Shown: in pieces, positions 9,263-19,540 of the stretch
Layout of the letters: each line of letters begins with the position of its first letter
Position numbering within the stretch: the stretch's first letter is position 1
Origin: Dentipellis sp. KUC8613
Taxonomy: Eukaryota > Basidiomycota > Agaricomycetes > Russulales > Hericiaceae
Direction: 5' to 3'
DNA length: 64,000 nt
Assembly (NCBI GenBank): GCA_002286715.1
Contig: NSJX01000037.1
Location: forward strand, 124,001-188,000
Notes under the pieces: generated by a model
Databases searched by the model: none
What the model was told of the DNA's origin: nothing
Seen by the model: only the letters and a program-made list of their open reading frames with translations
Program-made: the position numbers and the translations under genes

Positions 9263-12200
9263 ATGTTTTTCGACGTGGATGCGGCCTTCACCCAAGGCAA
9301 GCTTATGGCAAGGAGTCTGAAGATAGCAATCGAAGATCTTCGACATGTCCGAGAGTCCCGGAAAATGACTTGGAATTACAAAATTAGGCAGTGAGTTCAA
9401 GTCTGTTGAGTGTTGCTGCGTTACAGTATCCCTAATTCACGTCTCCGCCCAGGATCTTGAAGCAAGAGCCTCCGACAATCAAAGTCGGAATGTACGGCAG
9501 TAAGCACGCAAAAGGATCCTGACAGCGGACATGTTACTGAAGCAACCTCTGGCAGCAACGGGTGCCGGGAAGTCTTCGTTGATCAATGCTATTCTGGATG
9601 GTAGGACTCCCAGTCTTAGACTATTTTCACAACTCCTTTGATTGAGCCTTTCAACACTGCAGGGACCCTCATGACGACCAGTTCCTATGGAGGTATGTCG
9701 TGCACGCCGATTCGAATGTCACCGGAGCTTAGTCTGATCAACGACCAGCGGGGACGGCGACCGTAACCGAGGTTGCGTACCACGCTGACGCCAGTATACG
9801 TGCCGAAGTGAAATTCGTGAGCGAAGAGAGCTGGAGAGCCACCATTTCGACACTTCTCGCCGCGGTTGAGGACTCGGATTCAGACGATCCTCCACGGCCT
9901 GAGGACGAGAGACGAAATGTTGCATGGTCACAGGTGCGCCTCAATCATGATTATAATCTCACAGATTCTGATCTTCATAAAGGTGAGAAGCGTGTACCCG
10001 ACCCTGACTTGGTCCCAACTGTCGAACATGGCCCTCGAAGATATCATCTCGTTGGATCAAGGCGAGTTCTTCCACTAGACATACATCTGGTGAGTAATAC
10101 AAACCTAATGGTCCGTAGAGGTGCGAAAGCTTTTGGGAACTATGAGAATGATCGTTTCCCAAAACTTCAAAGCATTCGAGCATGACATGACCGCCTTCAT
10201 CGGCACCGAAGGAGCCCAATCTAGACGTTCGTCAAGAACCAAGGAGGGCAAACATGCGGCACTCTGGCCGCTTGTAGACAAGGTCAAAATCTACTGCAAT
10301 GCGCCAGTCCTGAAGTCGGGCATAATCCTGGTGGATATACCGGGAACATCCGACTCGAACCATGCTCGGACCAAGAAAGCAATGCAGAGCATTGGCAAGT
10401 GTGACAAGATGTGGATCTTCTCCCCTATCACCCGAGCCGTCAGCGACAAGGTCGCGAAAGGTACACGTTTTCAGGATTCCTTAGTGCCCAGCTAACGCGA
10501 TAACAATATGTGTAGATCTTCTCAACGACGGCTTCAAGCGACAAATGATGAGTATGTTTTGCATTTCACGTCATGTAGCTCAGTACTAATTCATACGTTA
10601 CGACAGTGGGTGCGTTCCTTGACCGCTATTCAACCATGGAACTGCGAGTCATACTGAACGTTATCTACATATACATGCAGACGGAAGGTATGGATATCTA
10701 CAAGGCTTTATTCCTACTTCACTGTCTCACCGAGACTTAGATACAACCCGAAGACCCTCACTTTTATCGGTATGTTCAAGAGCTGTTAAATTTATACGCG
10801 GTTTGTCGATGTCCTGACAAGTGAAACGACAGCAACCAAGACAGATGAAATTTCGTGCGATGACATCATCCGCCAATTGGGCCTTGAGGACGAACCTCAA
10901 CTCCAAGACGTCGAGCAAAGGATTGACAGCTGCATGGAAGCAGTCGAGGCCGAGGAGGAAGCGCTAGCGAAAGCAAACCAAGCTATCGAAGGTAAGAAGG
11001 AAACGCTGGCCCGTGTCTATCAAAATAACATCACGTCTCTTATTAACAAATGATATATGTCAGACGTGGGGGCACAGTTGGAAGCCCTAAGAGAGGCGTT
11101 GGCTTCCGACACTCACCCCTCTCAAAAAGCAGCTGAGGGTGCCAATCCGAAGAGACCACGGGAGCGGACAGAGCCATTGGTGGAGCGGTCGCCGAAGCGT
11201 CTCAAGGTCGTCGGTAATTGCATGCAAAGGGTAGAATCTCAGGTACGCCCGAAACCTTGTATGAACTATAAACATTTCCACGTATGTTGCTTTTTGGCAG
11301 ACGGGCAAGATAGAACTGGATGATGTTGAGGAAAAGATAGGCCATCTCGAGGAAGAGCTGCAAAGCCTTAGGAAGGCGAAAACTGACATCACGCAAGCAT
11401 TGATGGCTCAGAAGATGGCTAAATATGAAGCAGACAAAAGCAGACGAGCGTTCTGCTCCCTTGCTAGATCCAGGGTTTGTTATCTCTGTGGTTGGTCTTA
11501 CATGTATAACTGACACCCTCGCATCTTTACATAGGACGCATGTACCGCTCTCAAAAATGACTTCAGACTCGGAGAAGGTCTCATGGATAGCAGCCGTGAG
11601 TTGAAACCACTACGGCCTGAAAGTCTGTATGAACAAAGTATCTACTCTAGGGTTACCCGAGAGCAGCAAGCCTCACGCGGACCTGCCCGTCTTTTGCACA
11701 AGCGCTATAGAGTACGGAAAACTCCAAGGTATACTACTCTTTATCAGTTATTTAACCAGATTTTCATCTACATGTGCACTATAGGTTCAATCAAAAGCGA
11801 TGGTGATCCGTCCTGCTTCAATTGTGTAGAGGATACGGGGATTCCTGCCCTTCGAACATGGTGCCATGCTCTCGCTGGACCTACGAGAGAAAAGGCCACG
11901 GGCCGCCTCTTCACCTCGCTCGAGACACTCGCTCGAAGCGTGTGGCATTATGTAGATATCGCTGGTGAACATGATGATCCTGAATTTGCTCACTTGAAAG
12001 CACAATGGGACAAAGATCCAACTGGTATGTTGAACAGTGTTATATTGTCCATCTAGCTTGTGCTTAAAATGTTGTTGTCAGACGATGGATCGGGTATAGA
12101 AATCCGTCTGACAAATGTAATGGCTCCTATTTTTCTTTTGCTGCTCGGCTCTTGACGTTGCATCACCAGGAGTTCAAAACCGTGGTAGACGATGTGGTCG

Positions 12201-13306
12201 AAGATCTCAAGATCGAATTTGCTGAGAGCCTCCAAGATGCTTGTAATGAAGGCGCAGACCTGGTCAGTCACAATGATAAAGCATACTTGGCTTCTTCAAC
12301 ATCTCAAAAACACAATTCCATAGGCTTGCGAAGAGGCGCAGCTAATCTGCGAGGAGGTGCTCGACCACGAGAATGTAGACCCTCATACGATCAAAGCGAG
12401 TCCGTCTGATTCCATTCCTATCTCTTTCTGTCCTTTACTCTAATCTACACCATCGACAGTCTTGCGGCACAAAGGAGTGTTTGGCCATTATCGAGACCTC
12501 AACGAGGCCCTCGCTGAGCCACTCCTGAAAGCCATTTCTCGGCCCTGGACAGGATTCTTCCGAAGAGCTTTCTTCGAGTCACTCAAAATATCCATACCAC
12601 TCATTATTGAGAACCTGTTCCAGGATGTCCTAGATGGTGCCGCCAATTGTGTGCACCCTTTACTAATCAAGCTCATGAAAGGTTGCCTACGCGACGCCAG
12701 CTCCACTATACTCATAGAGCTGCGGGCTGCTCGCCGCCATATCAGTGAAGAACAGAAGGCATTGTCACGCTCAATCCCGGAACACATCAAAGAAGGCCTT
12801 GATGAATGCTACAAACATGTTGCAGAGCTCAATCTTCGTGGCAGAGGGAGCATCATGAAGCGCAAAGTAAGAGAACTTCCTCGTCACTTGATTTTCAAAA
12901 TTGATAGCTAGGGGCACTGTCATAGGCAGCCTTCATGAAGGACATCGATAGAAGATCAGAGACTATTTTCCATGGTACCGCAGAGATGATCATGACCGAA
13001 GTATACGAGATCCTTGAAGATGCTGCCACAGAGATCAAATCAGGCTTAGAGTCCCTTGCGGGCGATGTGCGTAGCGACAGAAGTAAATTCACATGGAGAT
13101 TTCTGATCTCAGAGCTCTCACAGATAGAAGCAAATATCTCGACATTGTGGGAGGATGTACAAAGTGATGCTCTCGAGATAAAAGCACGTGAATATGCTAG
13201 GGACTGTGCAGAAGACGTCTTGCAGGAAGTGCAATCATGCCACGACAAGATGGATGCATATTTTCCTGATTTACGAGACAATTCTCCCTCTAGCTTCCCA
13301 GTTTAG
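9263..13306 (+). CDS. SLIP-GC-like large GTPase, copy B (dynamin superfamily)
   Basis: Paralogue of 3188-7309 with the same exon plan and intact frames. G1 is GTTGAGKSS, joined over the intron that starts after TACGGCA; G3 is VDIPGTSDSNHAR; G4 is ATKTDEIS. A basic cluster (NPKRPRER...SPKRLK) sits where copy A has its own, supporting a nuclear role. Conserved C-terminal blocks include DTGIPALRTWC, EEQKALSRSI and the last exon starting IEANISTLWED. A GC-AG intron (10062-10118), a 3-nt exon (10607-10609) and a 7-nt exon (10681-10687) match copy A. The start at 9263 (MFFDVDAAF) is uncertain because the frame is open upstream to a possible acceptor. Function unknown beyond GTP binding, inferred from motifs. 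Confidence 0.8.
10062..10118 (+). other. GC-AG intron in GTPase copy B
   Basis: The donor is CAAG|gcgagt and the acceptor ccgtag|AGG. It occupies the same position and phase as 4042-4100, so the non-canonical donor predates or was fixed through the duplication. Confidence 0.75.
10607..10609 (+). other. Apparent 3-nt exon (TGG) in GTPase copy B
   Basis: TGG lies between intron 10552-10606 (ends acgacag) and intron 10610-10680 (starts gtgcgt). Inclusion gives M-M-M-D-G-R-Y-N, skipping gives M-M-N-G-R-Y-N. Same sequence and position as copy A. Confidence 0.65.
10681..10687 (+). other. 7-nt exon in GTPase copy B
   Basis: ACGGAAG lies between intron 10610-10680 and intron 10688-10740. It encodes D-G-R before YNPKTLTFIATKTD. 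Confidence 0.7.
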
Positions 13307-14078
13307 ATAATTATTCATCTTGATAGTTTGTTGAACAGGATGTAATCATTCAATCATTATCTGTCACGATTCGATTCGAGTCACAAAGTACATGGGTTTG
13401 CAGTACAGATCCCATCTTGGCATCCTCAAGTGCACGGCCGGTATCGCATTCCTGACAAAGGGTACCCACTGAAGTCCGAAATGTCACTTCGCTGACTGAT
13501 GTGCTACGTTGTAGAGAAGCTTCTGAATTAATGCAAGTGGATACCCATGTTCACGATTGCTCTGCCAGTGCGATTATTGTCCACCCGCCAGAGCCTCAAT
13601 TGCCCCTTTTCAGGTTCTGCAGCAGACTACAAGGCAATACTTCAAGCTTCATATATAGTCTTCAAACCAAAAATGCGACTTACCCCTGGATCTGGCCACG
13701 CGCCGCACATGGTGTACTCAAAATACAAATTGCCCATTCCACGCGTCTTGGCAGAAGCGATCGAACTGGAAGGCATTGTCATTTTCGATTATTCGAGACG
13801 AAGAGGAAACTCACAGGAGTTACGGCGAGTGCGATGGATCGGGCTTCTTCCTTGGGAACAATTTGAGCAGACGACTGAACACAAGTCAGCAGGCGACATA
13901 GCTTAGCAAGAAGCGTCACGTTTTAGTCAACCAGTCGAAGACTCGCTGGCCGTCCTCGAGGCCCCCTCAGTTGCGACTAGTCTCCTGAAATGAGTCCGCA
14001 GATCTTCACGTTTCCAGGTATAAATGGTGGGAGACAGATGACCACTGAACGGTACTCATAATCATTTACCACCGCATC
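13307..14078. other. Intergenic region between GTPase B and NAD(P)-binding gene B
   Basis: The proximal part carries the duplicated promoter. An open frame of 119 codons on + (13547-13906) has no recognisable domain or start context, and I do not call it a gene. Confidence 0.5.
14019..14024 (+). promoter_or_regulatory. TATA box of NAD(P)-binding gene B
   Basis: TATAAA lies 60 bp before the ATG at 14079, matching the box of copy A. Confidence 0.6.
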
Positions 14079-15003
14079 ATGGCAAGCAAAATCGTTATTG
14101 TCGGAGGTCATGGGAAGGCAAGTGCATTTTACATCGCAAAGTGATGAATTCTTTGAATTCTTCATCCTGATTTTTCGATGGCTTGCAATAGGTCGCTCTT
14201 CGTCTCGCAGGCCTTCTCGCGCCCACTCGTTCAGTGATTTCAATTATCCGCGACGAGACGCAGATCCCGGATCTCAAGTCGGTCTCTCCGCGCATCACGC
14301 CTGAAGTTCTGTCGCTGGAAGATGCGCCTGCGGCCGATTTCGCGCGTGTCTTTACCGGGGCCGACGTTGTTGTTTTCTCTGCAGGTGCTGGAGAAAAGGG
14401 ATACCCGCATCACACCCTCGCTATCGATGGCTATGGCGCAGTGAAGGTCTTCGATGCCATCGAGGCCGTCGAGGGCGCGAAGCCTCGACTACTGCTTGTC
14501 AGCGCTATCGATGTTCGGGACCACAGCAAACCGTTCCCCGCTCACTACGTATGTCATCTCGCCTCATTCTGAACTGTCTATCCATTTATTTGCAACTGGC
14601 TCGTAGAACGAGACCGACAAGGAAATGTCTCGCAATTATGTGAATGCAATGGGAGTTTACTTCGAAGCCAAGTATCTTGCAGACAAGGATCTCGTTGGAC
14701 GTACGGCCTTCAAATGGACGATTCTACGCCCTGGCAGTCTGCTCGATGCTCCTGGCACCGGCCGGGTCAGCATAGGACGGACGCGTATATCCCCTGGGAT
14801 TTCAGTACGCCACATCCAAATATTTTTGCCTATCATTACGCTGATGATCTGTGAAGCGTGACGACGTTGCACAGATATTGGCACTCCTCGTAGACCGCCC
14901 CGACGCTGCTGGGCTTGCGATCGATGCTGTGGGTGGCGAGTCGCCTATTTCAGAGGCCTTGGACGCCTGCATCAAGAAGGGAGAGACTGACTGGGTCGGC
15001 TAA
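14079..15003 (+). CDS. NAD(P)-binding NmrA/SDR-like protein, copy B
   Basis: Paralogue of 7739-8658 with identical exon sizes (39, 357, 198 and 147 nt: 14079-14117, 14192-14548, 14607-14804, 14857-15003), also 246 aa. It has the same GGHGKVA dinucleotide motif, DVVVFSAGAG, YFEAKYLAD and WTILRPG blocks. Intron 1 has the donor GGGAAG|gcaagt, where copy A has gtaagc at the same junction: a T-to-C change turned it into a GC-AG intron. The reading frame is intact. The substrate is unknown; the context suggests it is co-inherited with the GTPase rather than proving joint function. Confidence 0.88.
14118..14191 (+). other. GC-AG intron in NAD(P)-binding gene B
   Basis: The donor is AAG|gcaagt and the acceptor caatag. 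The orthologous intron of copy A (7778-7848) is an ordinary GT-AG intron, so the change of donor class is recent. Confidence 0.8.
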
Positions 15004-15524
15004 GCTGTCTGCTATTCGTCGGATCTTATATGAGAAAACAAAGAGGCTGATTGTACCGGCGAGAGTATCACGAATCTTCTCAGTAGTAGATTCCTATTCA
15101 ATGTCAATCATGTCCTAGAAATTCACTATCCTGATGATGTACGAGTACAAGATGTCGGTTGAGCCTGCAGTGAGCGTGGAGTTGCTTGACGGTCCTCGTA
15201 CTTAGCTGGCAGCAGGACAGGACAATTGCATGATCAAGCAGTGCAGCCAAAGCGCAGTCACGACTCTAACGGGTTCGCGGAATGGTATCATTGCAGCCAA
15301 GAATGCTATCTCGGGGTCATAGTGCGCGTCATATCGTCACCAATGAAAGGCATATCGTCAAAAATACAAAGAACGATGCGGGGTGTTGTACACGGAAGTG
15401 AGAGAAAGGTGGTTTAGATGTTTTCAAAGGCATCACAACAGCGAACAGAACACCGAGAACAACTTCAAGCCTGGTTCCGCGACATCTGAACGTGCCGCCA
15501 CATGGTCGTCTCCGGGGGATTCGG
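15004..15524. other. Intergenic region between convergent genes
   Basis: It separates the 3' ends of the NAD(P)-binding gene B (+) and the TPR gene (-). I see only UTR-like AT-rich sequence and short spurious ORFs. Confidence 0.6.
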
Positions 15525-16539
15525 CTACAGGCGACGCAAACGAGCCAGTTCTTCTTTGAGACCCTCGTTATCACGGAATTCTGGACGAGCCAGACCCCGT
15601 CCGATGCACTCTTGGGAAAGCTTCAACTCTTCAAGGAGCTCAAGAGCCCGGGCCTGGCGATAATACCTAGAGGTGAAGATCGCAAGCCAAGTCAGTCATT
15701 TCGAGCATGTTTTAAAAGTAGAAGCCACAAACGCTTTGAGGTATGTCGGATCGCGATCTTCTGCCACATGCCCATCAATCAACGCCATTTTCGCATCCCT
15801 GCCCTCACCGTCGAGAAGGTACGCCGCCGCCCGATTGGCACATACCACCGCCACAAGACGTGTCAGCCTCTGCTCCTCAACCGGGTTTCCTGAAGTGTTT
15901 TCCAAAACATCGTCAAGATATTTGATCGCACCCGAGTACGCCTTGATGGCAGCGGCACGGTCGCGCCGCGCGAACGCTTCGTTCCCCTCATTTTTGAACT
16001 TCGCGACGATCTCGAGGTAGGAGTTCAGTCTGTCCTTGCGACCTTGGGCGGCCGCGTTCGACAGCACTTCCTCCATCTCCGGGGTTTCGAGCTGGTATGC
16101 GAAGGGCGCAGGGAGAGAATCGAGGAAGGGTCGCAGAACCGTCATATGCGGTTCAAGGTGCCTGCGCAAAAGGAAGCCCATGGGTAGACCCGGCTTAAAA
16201 GGCGGGTTGGGCGCCGCAATGGCACGCTTGATAAAGCTACGATACCGGTTATAGTCAGTACGAACCACCAAGTTGGAGTCCATGCGTGTTGCTCGAGACG
16301 TACTGAAGCACTTGGTCCGAGGTTGGCAGTTTGCCAACGAACGTTTCGAAGAGCCGGCCGTCGTGGCAGGTGAGACTGAACGAGGGGAGCGCGTTCGGGT
16401 CGTCCGGGTCTCGCTCACACCCTTCCCTGTCCAACTTGCCTACGTACGAGACGTTGAAAATCCAGACGGTGTTAGGGGTGACATTGAGTGATGTGAAGTC
16501 GAACGAGGATATGTCTTTGCTCCGAACATTCTGGTCCAT
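15525..16539 (-). CDS. TPR-containing protein, co-chaperone-like
   Basis: A 293-aa protein from three exons (16304-16539, 15733-16236, 15525-15666; introns 67 and 66 nt, both with good splice sites and a CTGAC branch motif). The N-terminal 80 residues (MDQNVRSKDISSFDF...) are of unknown type. From about residue 165, FKNEGNEAFARRDRAAAIKAY is a classic TPR helix pair, followed by VVCANRAAAYL and, in the last exon, YYRQARALELLEELKLS, giving two to three TPR units. Such proteins scaffold chaperones or other complexes. I cannot assign an orthologue: it is shorter and differently arranged from CNS1/TTC4. The exon join at 16236/16303 also removes an in-frame stop seen if unspliced. Confidence 0.75.
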
Positions 16540-17306
16540 CGCTATGCCGTTTTGAAGGAGTCTTTGGATCTCAGGGCGATGTGCATTCTCCTGGAGATAC
16601 CTACGATATGGCGGGGAAAAGGTAAGACCAGATGCCTAGCCGGGTGTAAGGGAGGACAAAGAGAGAATACAAACCTCAGCAAATTCCTTGGTTCGAGGTC
16701 GCCCGTGTGCGGGTCGGGAGGGAGGTTCCTAATAACATCCTGTTTAACAGATCAGGCACTGCTAATTGGCGGCGAATACAATCGCATAGTCCCTACCCTC
16801 AAGACGTTGGTGTCCCACCCACCCATGTCGGGAAGGCTGAAGTCATGGGGAATCGACCGAAGGGGGGGTTGAGTCCAAGACATCGATTGAGCAATCGCAG
16901 GATGGGACGTCCGAGTCTGGTCGTAAATATATGGCAGCGAGCGGGGGAAAGTGATTGCAAGAATAGCAAAGGAAGCCCGTCTTTCCAGCTCCCAGTCAGT
17001 CCGCCACGACTCGTGCTGTTACGTACGGCTTCAATTAGAACGAACGAGGGCAATGAGAACGCAGATGAAGTGGATCCATTGATTACACAACCCTGTACCT
17101 CTCTTCCAGACTGCTGAAAAGAGAACGGGGAAAGTGTGCGTCTGCTGGGAGGTTGCCATGAAGCATGGACTCGGAAGGTTTGGCTGAACATGAGTATTGA
17201 ATTCCGGACGACGGGACCATCAAACCATCTGATCATATCTACCGACGGACTTTGCCCTACTTACCACGCTGCACCTCCACATTCATCGATCGTCGCACGG
17301 CGTTTC
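16540..17306. other. Intergenic region, TPR promoter and GPHR 3' side
   Basis: Overlapping ORFs of 136-145 codons exist on both strands (16707-17117 and 16799-17236). They lack domains, and their composition looks like chance openness. No RNA gene seen. Confidence 0.5.
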
Positions 17307-19308
17307 TCAGTCATCGGGTCCTCCACTCATGACGCCTCTCGCCCACTGCATCGCCGCTGCCCCCGTTGCAGCCAGAAGAAAGCTCCAATCGAACACAGGT
17401 CCGAAGAACTGGTACTCAGGCAGGGTCGAGAACACATTGGACTCCTGGTCCTCCGGGGGCGGGAAGGACGTGCGAAGTTGCACGAGCGTCGAGAGAAGAT
17501 ACGTTCCCTGCAGAAGCAGAATCAATACACATAACGAAATGGCACGTAAGAGAAGCAACGGACCATGAGTTGTGCCAAAACAAGCAGTATCAGGGCGCCG
17601 CTCGCAATGCGCAACGCGTGCGTGACGCCGCTCAACACCCGGCGCACACTGGCTCCAATGACAGCGCCGACAAGCACAAGGTTAGCTTGGCGGAGCGCCG
17701 TCGTGATCTGCGCTGCCTGTGCTGGTGGAGGGGCGAATATCGCCACCAGAACTGTTGTGAGCAAGTCTGGATACGAGCGGGCGGGGCCAGCGGTGGTGCT
17801 GGGCATGAGGATGTTGATGAGAGACTGTCGACGGGATGTTGAGCACGGATATGGATAAAGAAGGTAGTCAATGCATACGCTGAGACCACGAAAGATACAG
17901 TAGATCCCCATTGCACGTCGGCCAAGAATGAATAATTGACCTTTGAGCGTCTCATCATACTCTGTCGAAGCGCGCTGTTGACGCGTCCATTGCAGTTGGT
18001 TTGACATATGTGCCTCGAGTGAGATGAGTGCCGAGAGCTCCGTCTCCAGGTTTGTCAACTCTTGAGTAGCATTCGTGTTAACAAGGAAAGTATTGAGACC
18101 AGTAGGATTTTACCTGAGTCGCCTTGAAAAGTGGAGGCAACGCGGGAGAGCCAACTCGAGGAGGCTTTCGAAGGCTGTCATCAATAAAATACTTGAGGCT
18201 TGGTGATAACAGTACGGAAAAGTCAAAGCAAACCTCCGCTCCCTCTGCGTGCTGTCGTTCGCGGGCACTAATTTCGTCTTGCTTTTCCTTGAGATCACGC
18301 CGTACACGCTCAAGACTCTGCTCAGCGAGGTCGACATCCGCCTGCGTAGGTACTTTCCTATAAAAGATAAGGTATGAAGTTAAACAAGGACGAGATGATT
18401 ACGAACACACCTTTTCTTGCCACATACGAAAGGGAAGTAACCCCATGAGGTTGTGACGGAACCAAATCCTGAGAGGAATCCCAGAATCAGGACGCCGAGG
18501 ACGGTGATGCGAGAAAGCGCAGCATTTAGGAACGAGGGTTCCGATGATGCGGTTAGAGCCACCGGGATTGGGATAAACGACAAGAGGAAGAAATAGAGAG
18601 CAAGCGGCGCGAGGATAATGAATAGTCGAGGAAGGGATGGAATGAGAGATCTCGATGCAGAAACTGAGGGTATAACGTTTAGCGGGGCAGAACCAAAGGA
18701 ATGACGCGAACTTGCTCGCCCCGAGCGACGTACCAGGAGATGTGACGAGCGCCGAAGGAGCAACGACACTCAATGATAACGGGATGACGACAAGGATTAC
18801 AGACAATAGCATATATAGGGATATTCGCCAGTTGAATAGACGCGTTCTGCGCGAAAGACAGCAATCGCATGCTGATTCTCATGCACAGTGAAGAACAAGG
18901 CGACGTACTGAGGATGGAAAACACCCATGCCTTGACACATGAGTATCAGAAACAGAGTACATGACTCTGAGAAACAAATGCAAAACAGCGTCCGAGACAG
19001 AACGGACTGTAGGGACCGTTTCGAGGGAGGAAGGCGGCCTGACGCGCTTGTAGCAGAATTTGGCGGTGGGAGAGCATCCAGCTCGACGTATTCACCATTG
19101 GGTGTTGATGATGATACATCTGTAAGCTCCTCGTAAAGGCTCCCGAGAAGTAACCTTCTGCAGAATAAGAAAAGCGCTACCCTGCATAGCACATCCATTG
19201 AGTTGTTCACGGTCAGTTTCGAAGCCGATGGACTGACCGAGATAGCTACCTAGCAGACGTGATTAAGGCCGTGTCTAGAATCAATTGTCCAATTGGCATT
19301 GACCCCAT
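17307..19308 (-). CDS. Golgi pH regulator (GPHR/GPR89) homologue
   Basis: A multi-pass membrane protein of the GPHR family, anion-channel-like proteins that keep the Golgi acidic. The start ATG at 19308 gives MGSMPIGQLILDTALITSAR, spliced over 19182-19249 into VALFLFCRRLLLGSLYEEL. Diagnostic parts are TRLFNWRISLYM, the helix LGVLILGFLSGFGSVTTSWGY (the equivalent of LSGFGAVN in animals), a coiled linker (RVRRDLKEKQDEISARERQ), TSYPDLL-like RSYPDLLTTVL, and the C-terminal FGPVFDWSFLLAA. At least eight short introns are needed, and all close in frame. It is divergent with AKR1 (232 bp between starts). The orthologue call is firm; transport activity is inferred from the family. Confidence 0.88.
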
Positions 19309-19540
19309 GCTGTACGCCGTCCATAGAACTTTGACGAGCCGGTAGAAATGGTAGAAAGTCAAAGACAACTTGCGCGCACAAGCTCAGCGCTCAGCAAGAG
19401 CGCCGGCACTGCCACGTGTCCTGAGGAGAAAGTCACGTGCCAAGCGTGTTACGTCAGGGCGCTTAGGACCCTCGAGGCTGTTACTGACTTATGCCAGTCG
19501 CAGGACGCCAGGCTGTCCTCCTCCTCCTCGTCCCTCCACC
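19309..19540. promoter_or_regulatory. Divergent promoter GPHR/AKR1 with two CACGTG E-boxes
   Basis: Between the two start codons there are two perfect CACGTG palindromes at 19413-19418 and 19434-19439, 21 bp apart (two helical turns). A TTACGTCA half-site follows at about 19448. CACGTG is the classic bHLH binding core. Co-regulation of the two genes is inferred. Confidence 0.6.

Larger units (their letters stand above)
9263..15003 (+). repeat. Tandem segmental duplication, unit 2
   Basis: Second copy of the two-gene unit. It is diverged: the GTPases are roughly 60% identical in the segments I aligned, and the NAD(P)-binding proteins about 84%. Confidence 0.85.

Noticed and set aside
13547..13906. 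119-codon ORF between GTPase B and NAD(P)-binding gene B
   Set aside because: It has no counterpart in the paralogous intergenic region 7310-7738 and no recognisable motif.
16237..16261. A 25-nt mini-intron in the TPR gene
   Set aside because: A first reading needed it, but a normal 67-nt intron (16237-16303) with a better donor and branch site gives a full frame.
16799..17236. 145-codon minus-strand ORF between the TPR and GPHR genes
   Set aside because: No domain, no start context and an equally long ORF on the other strand; most likely chance.
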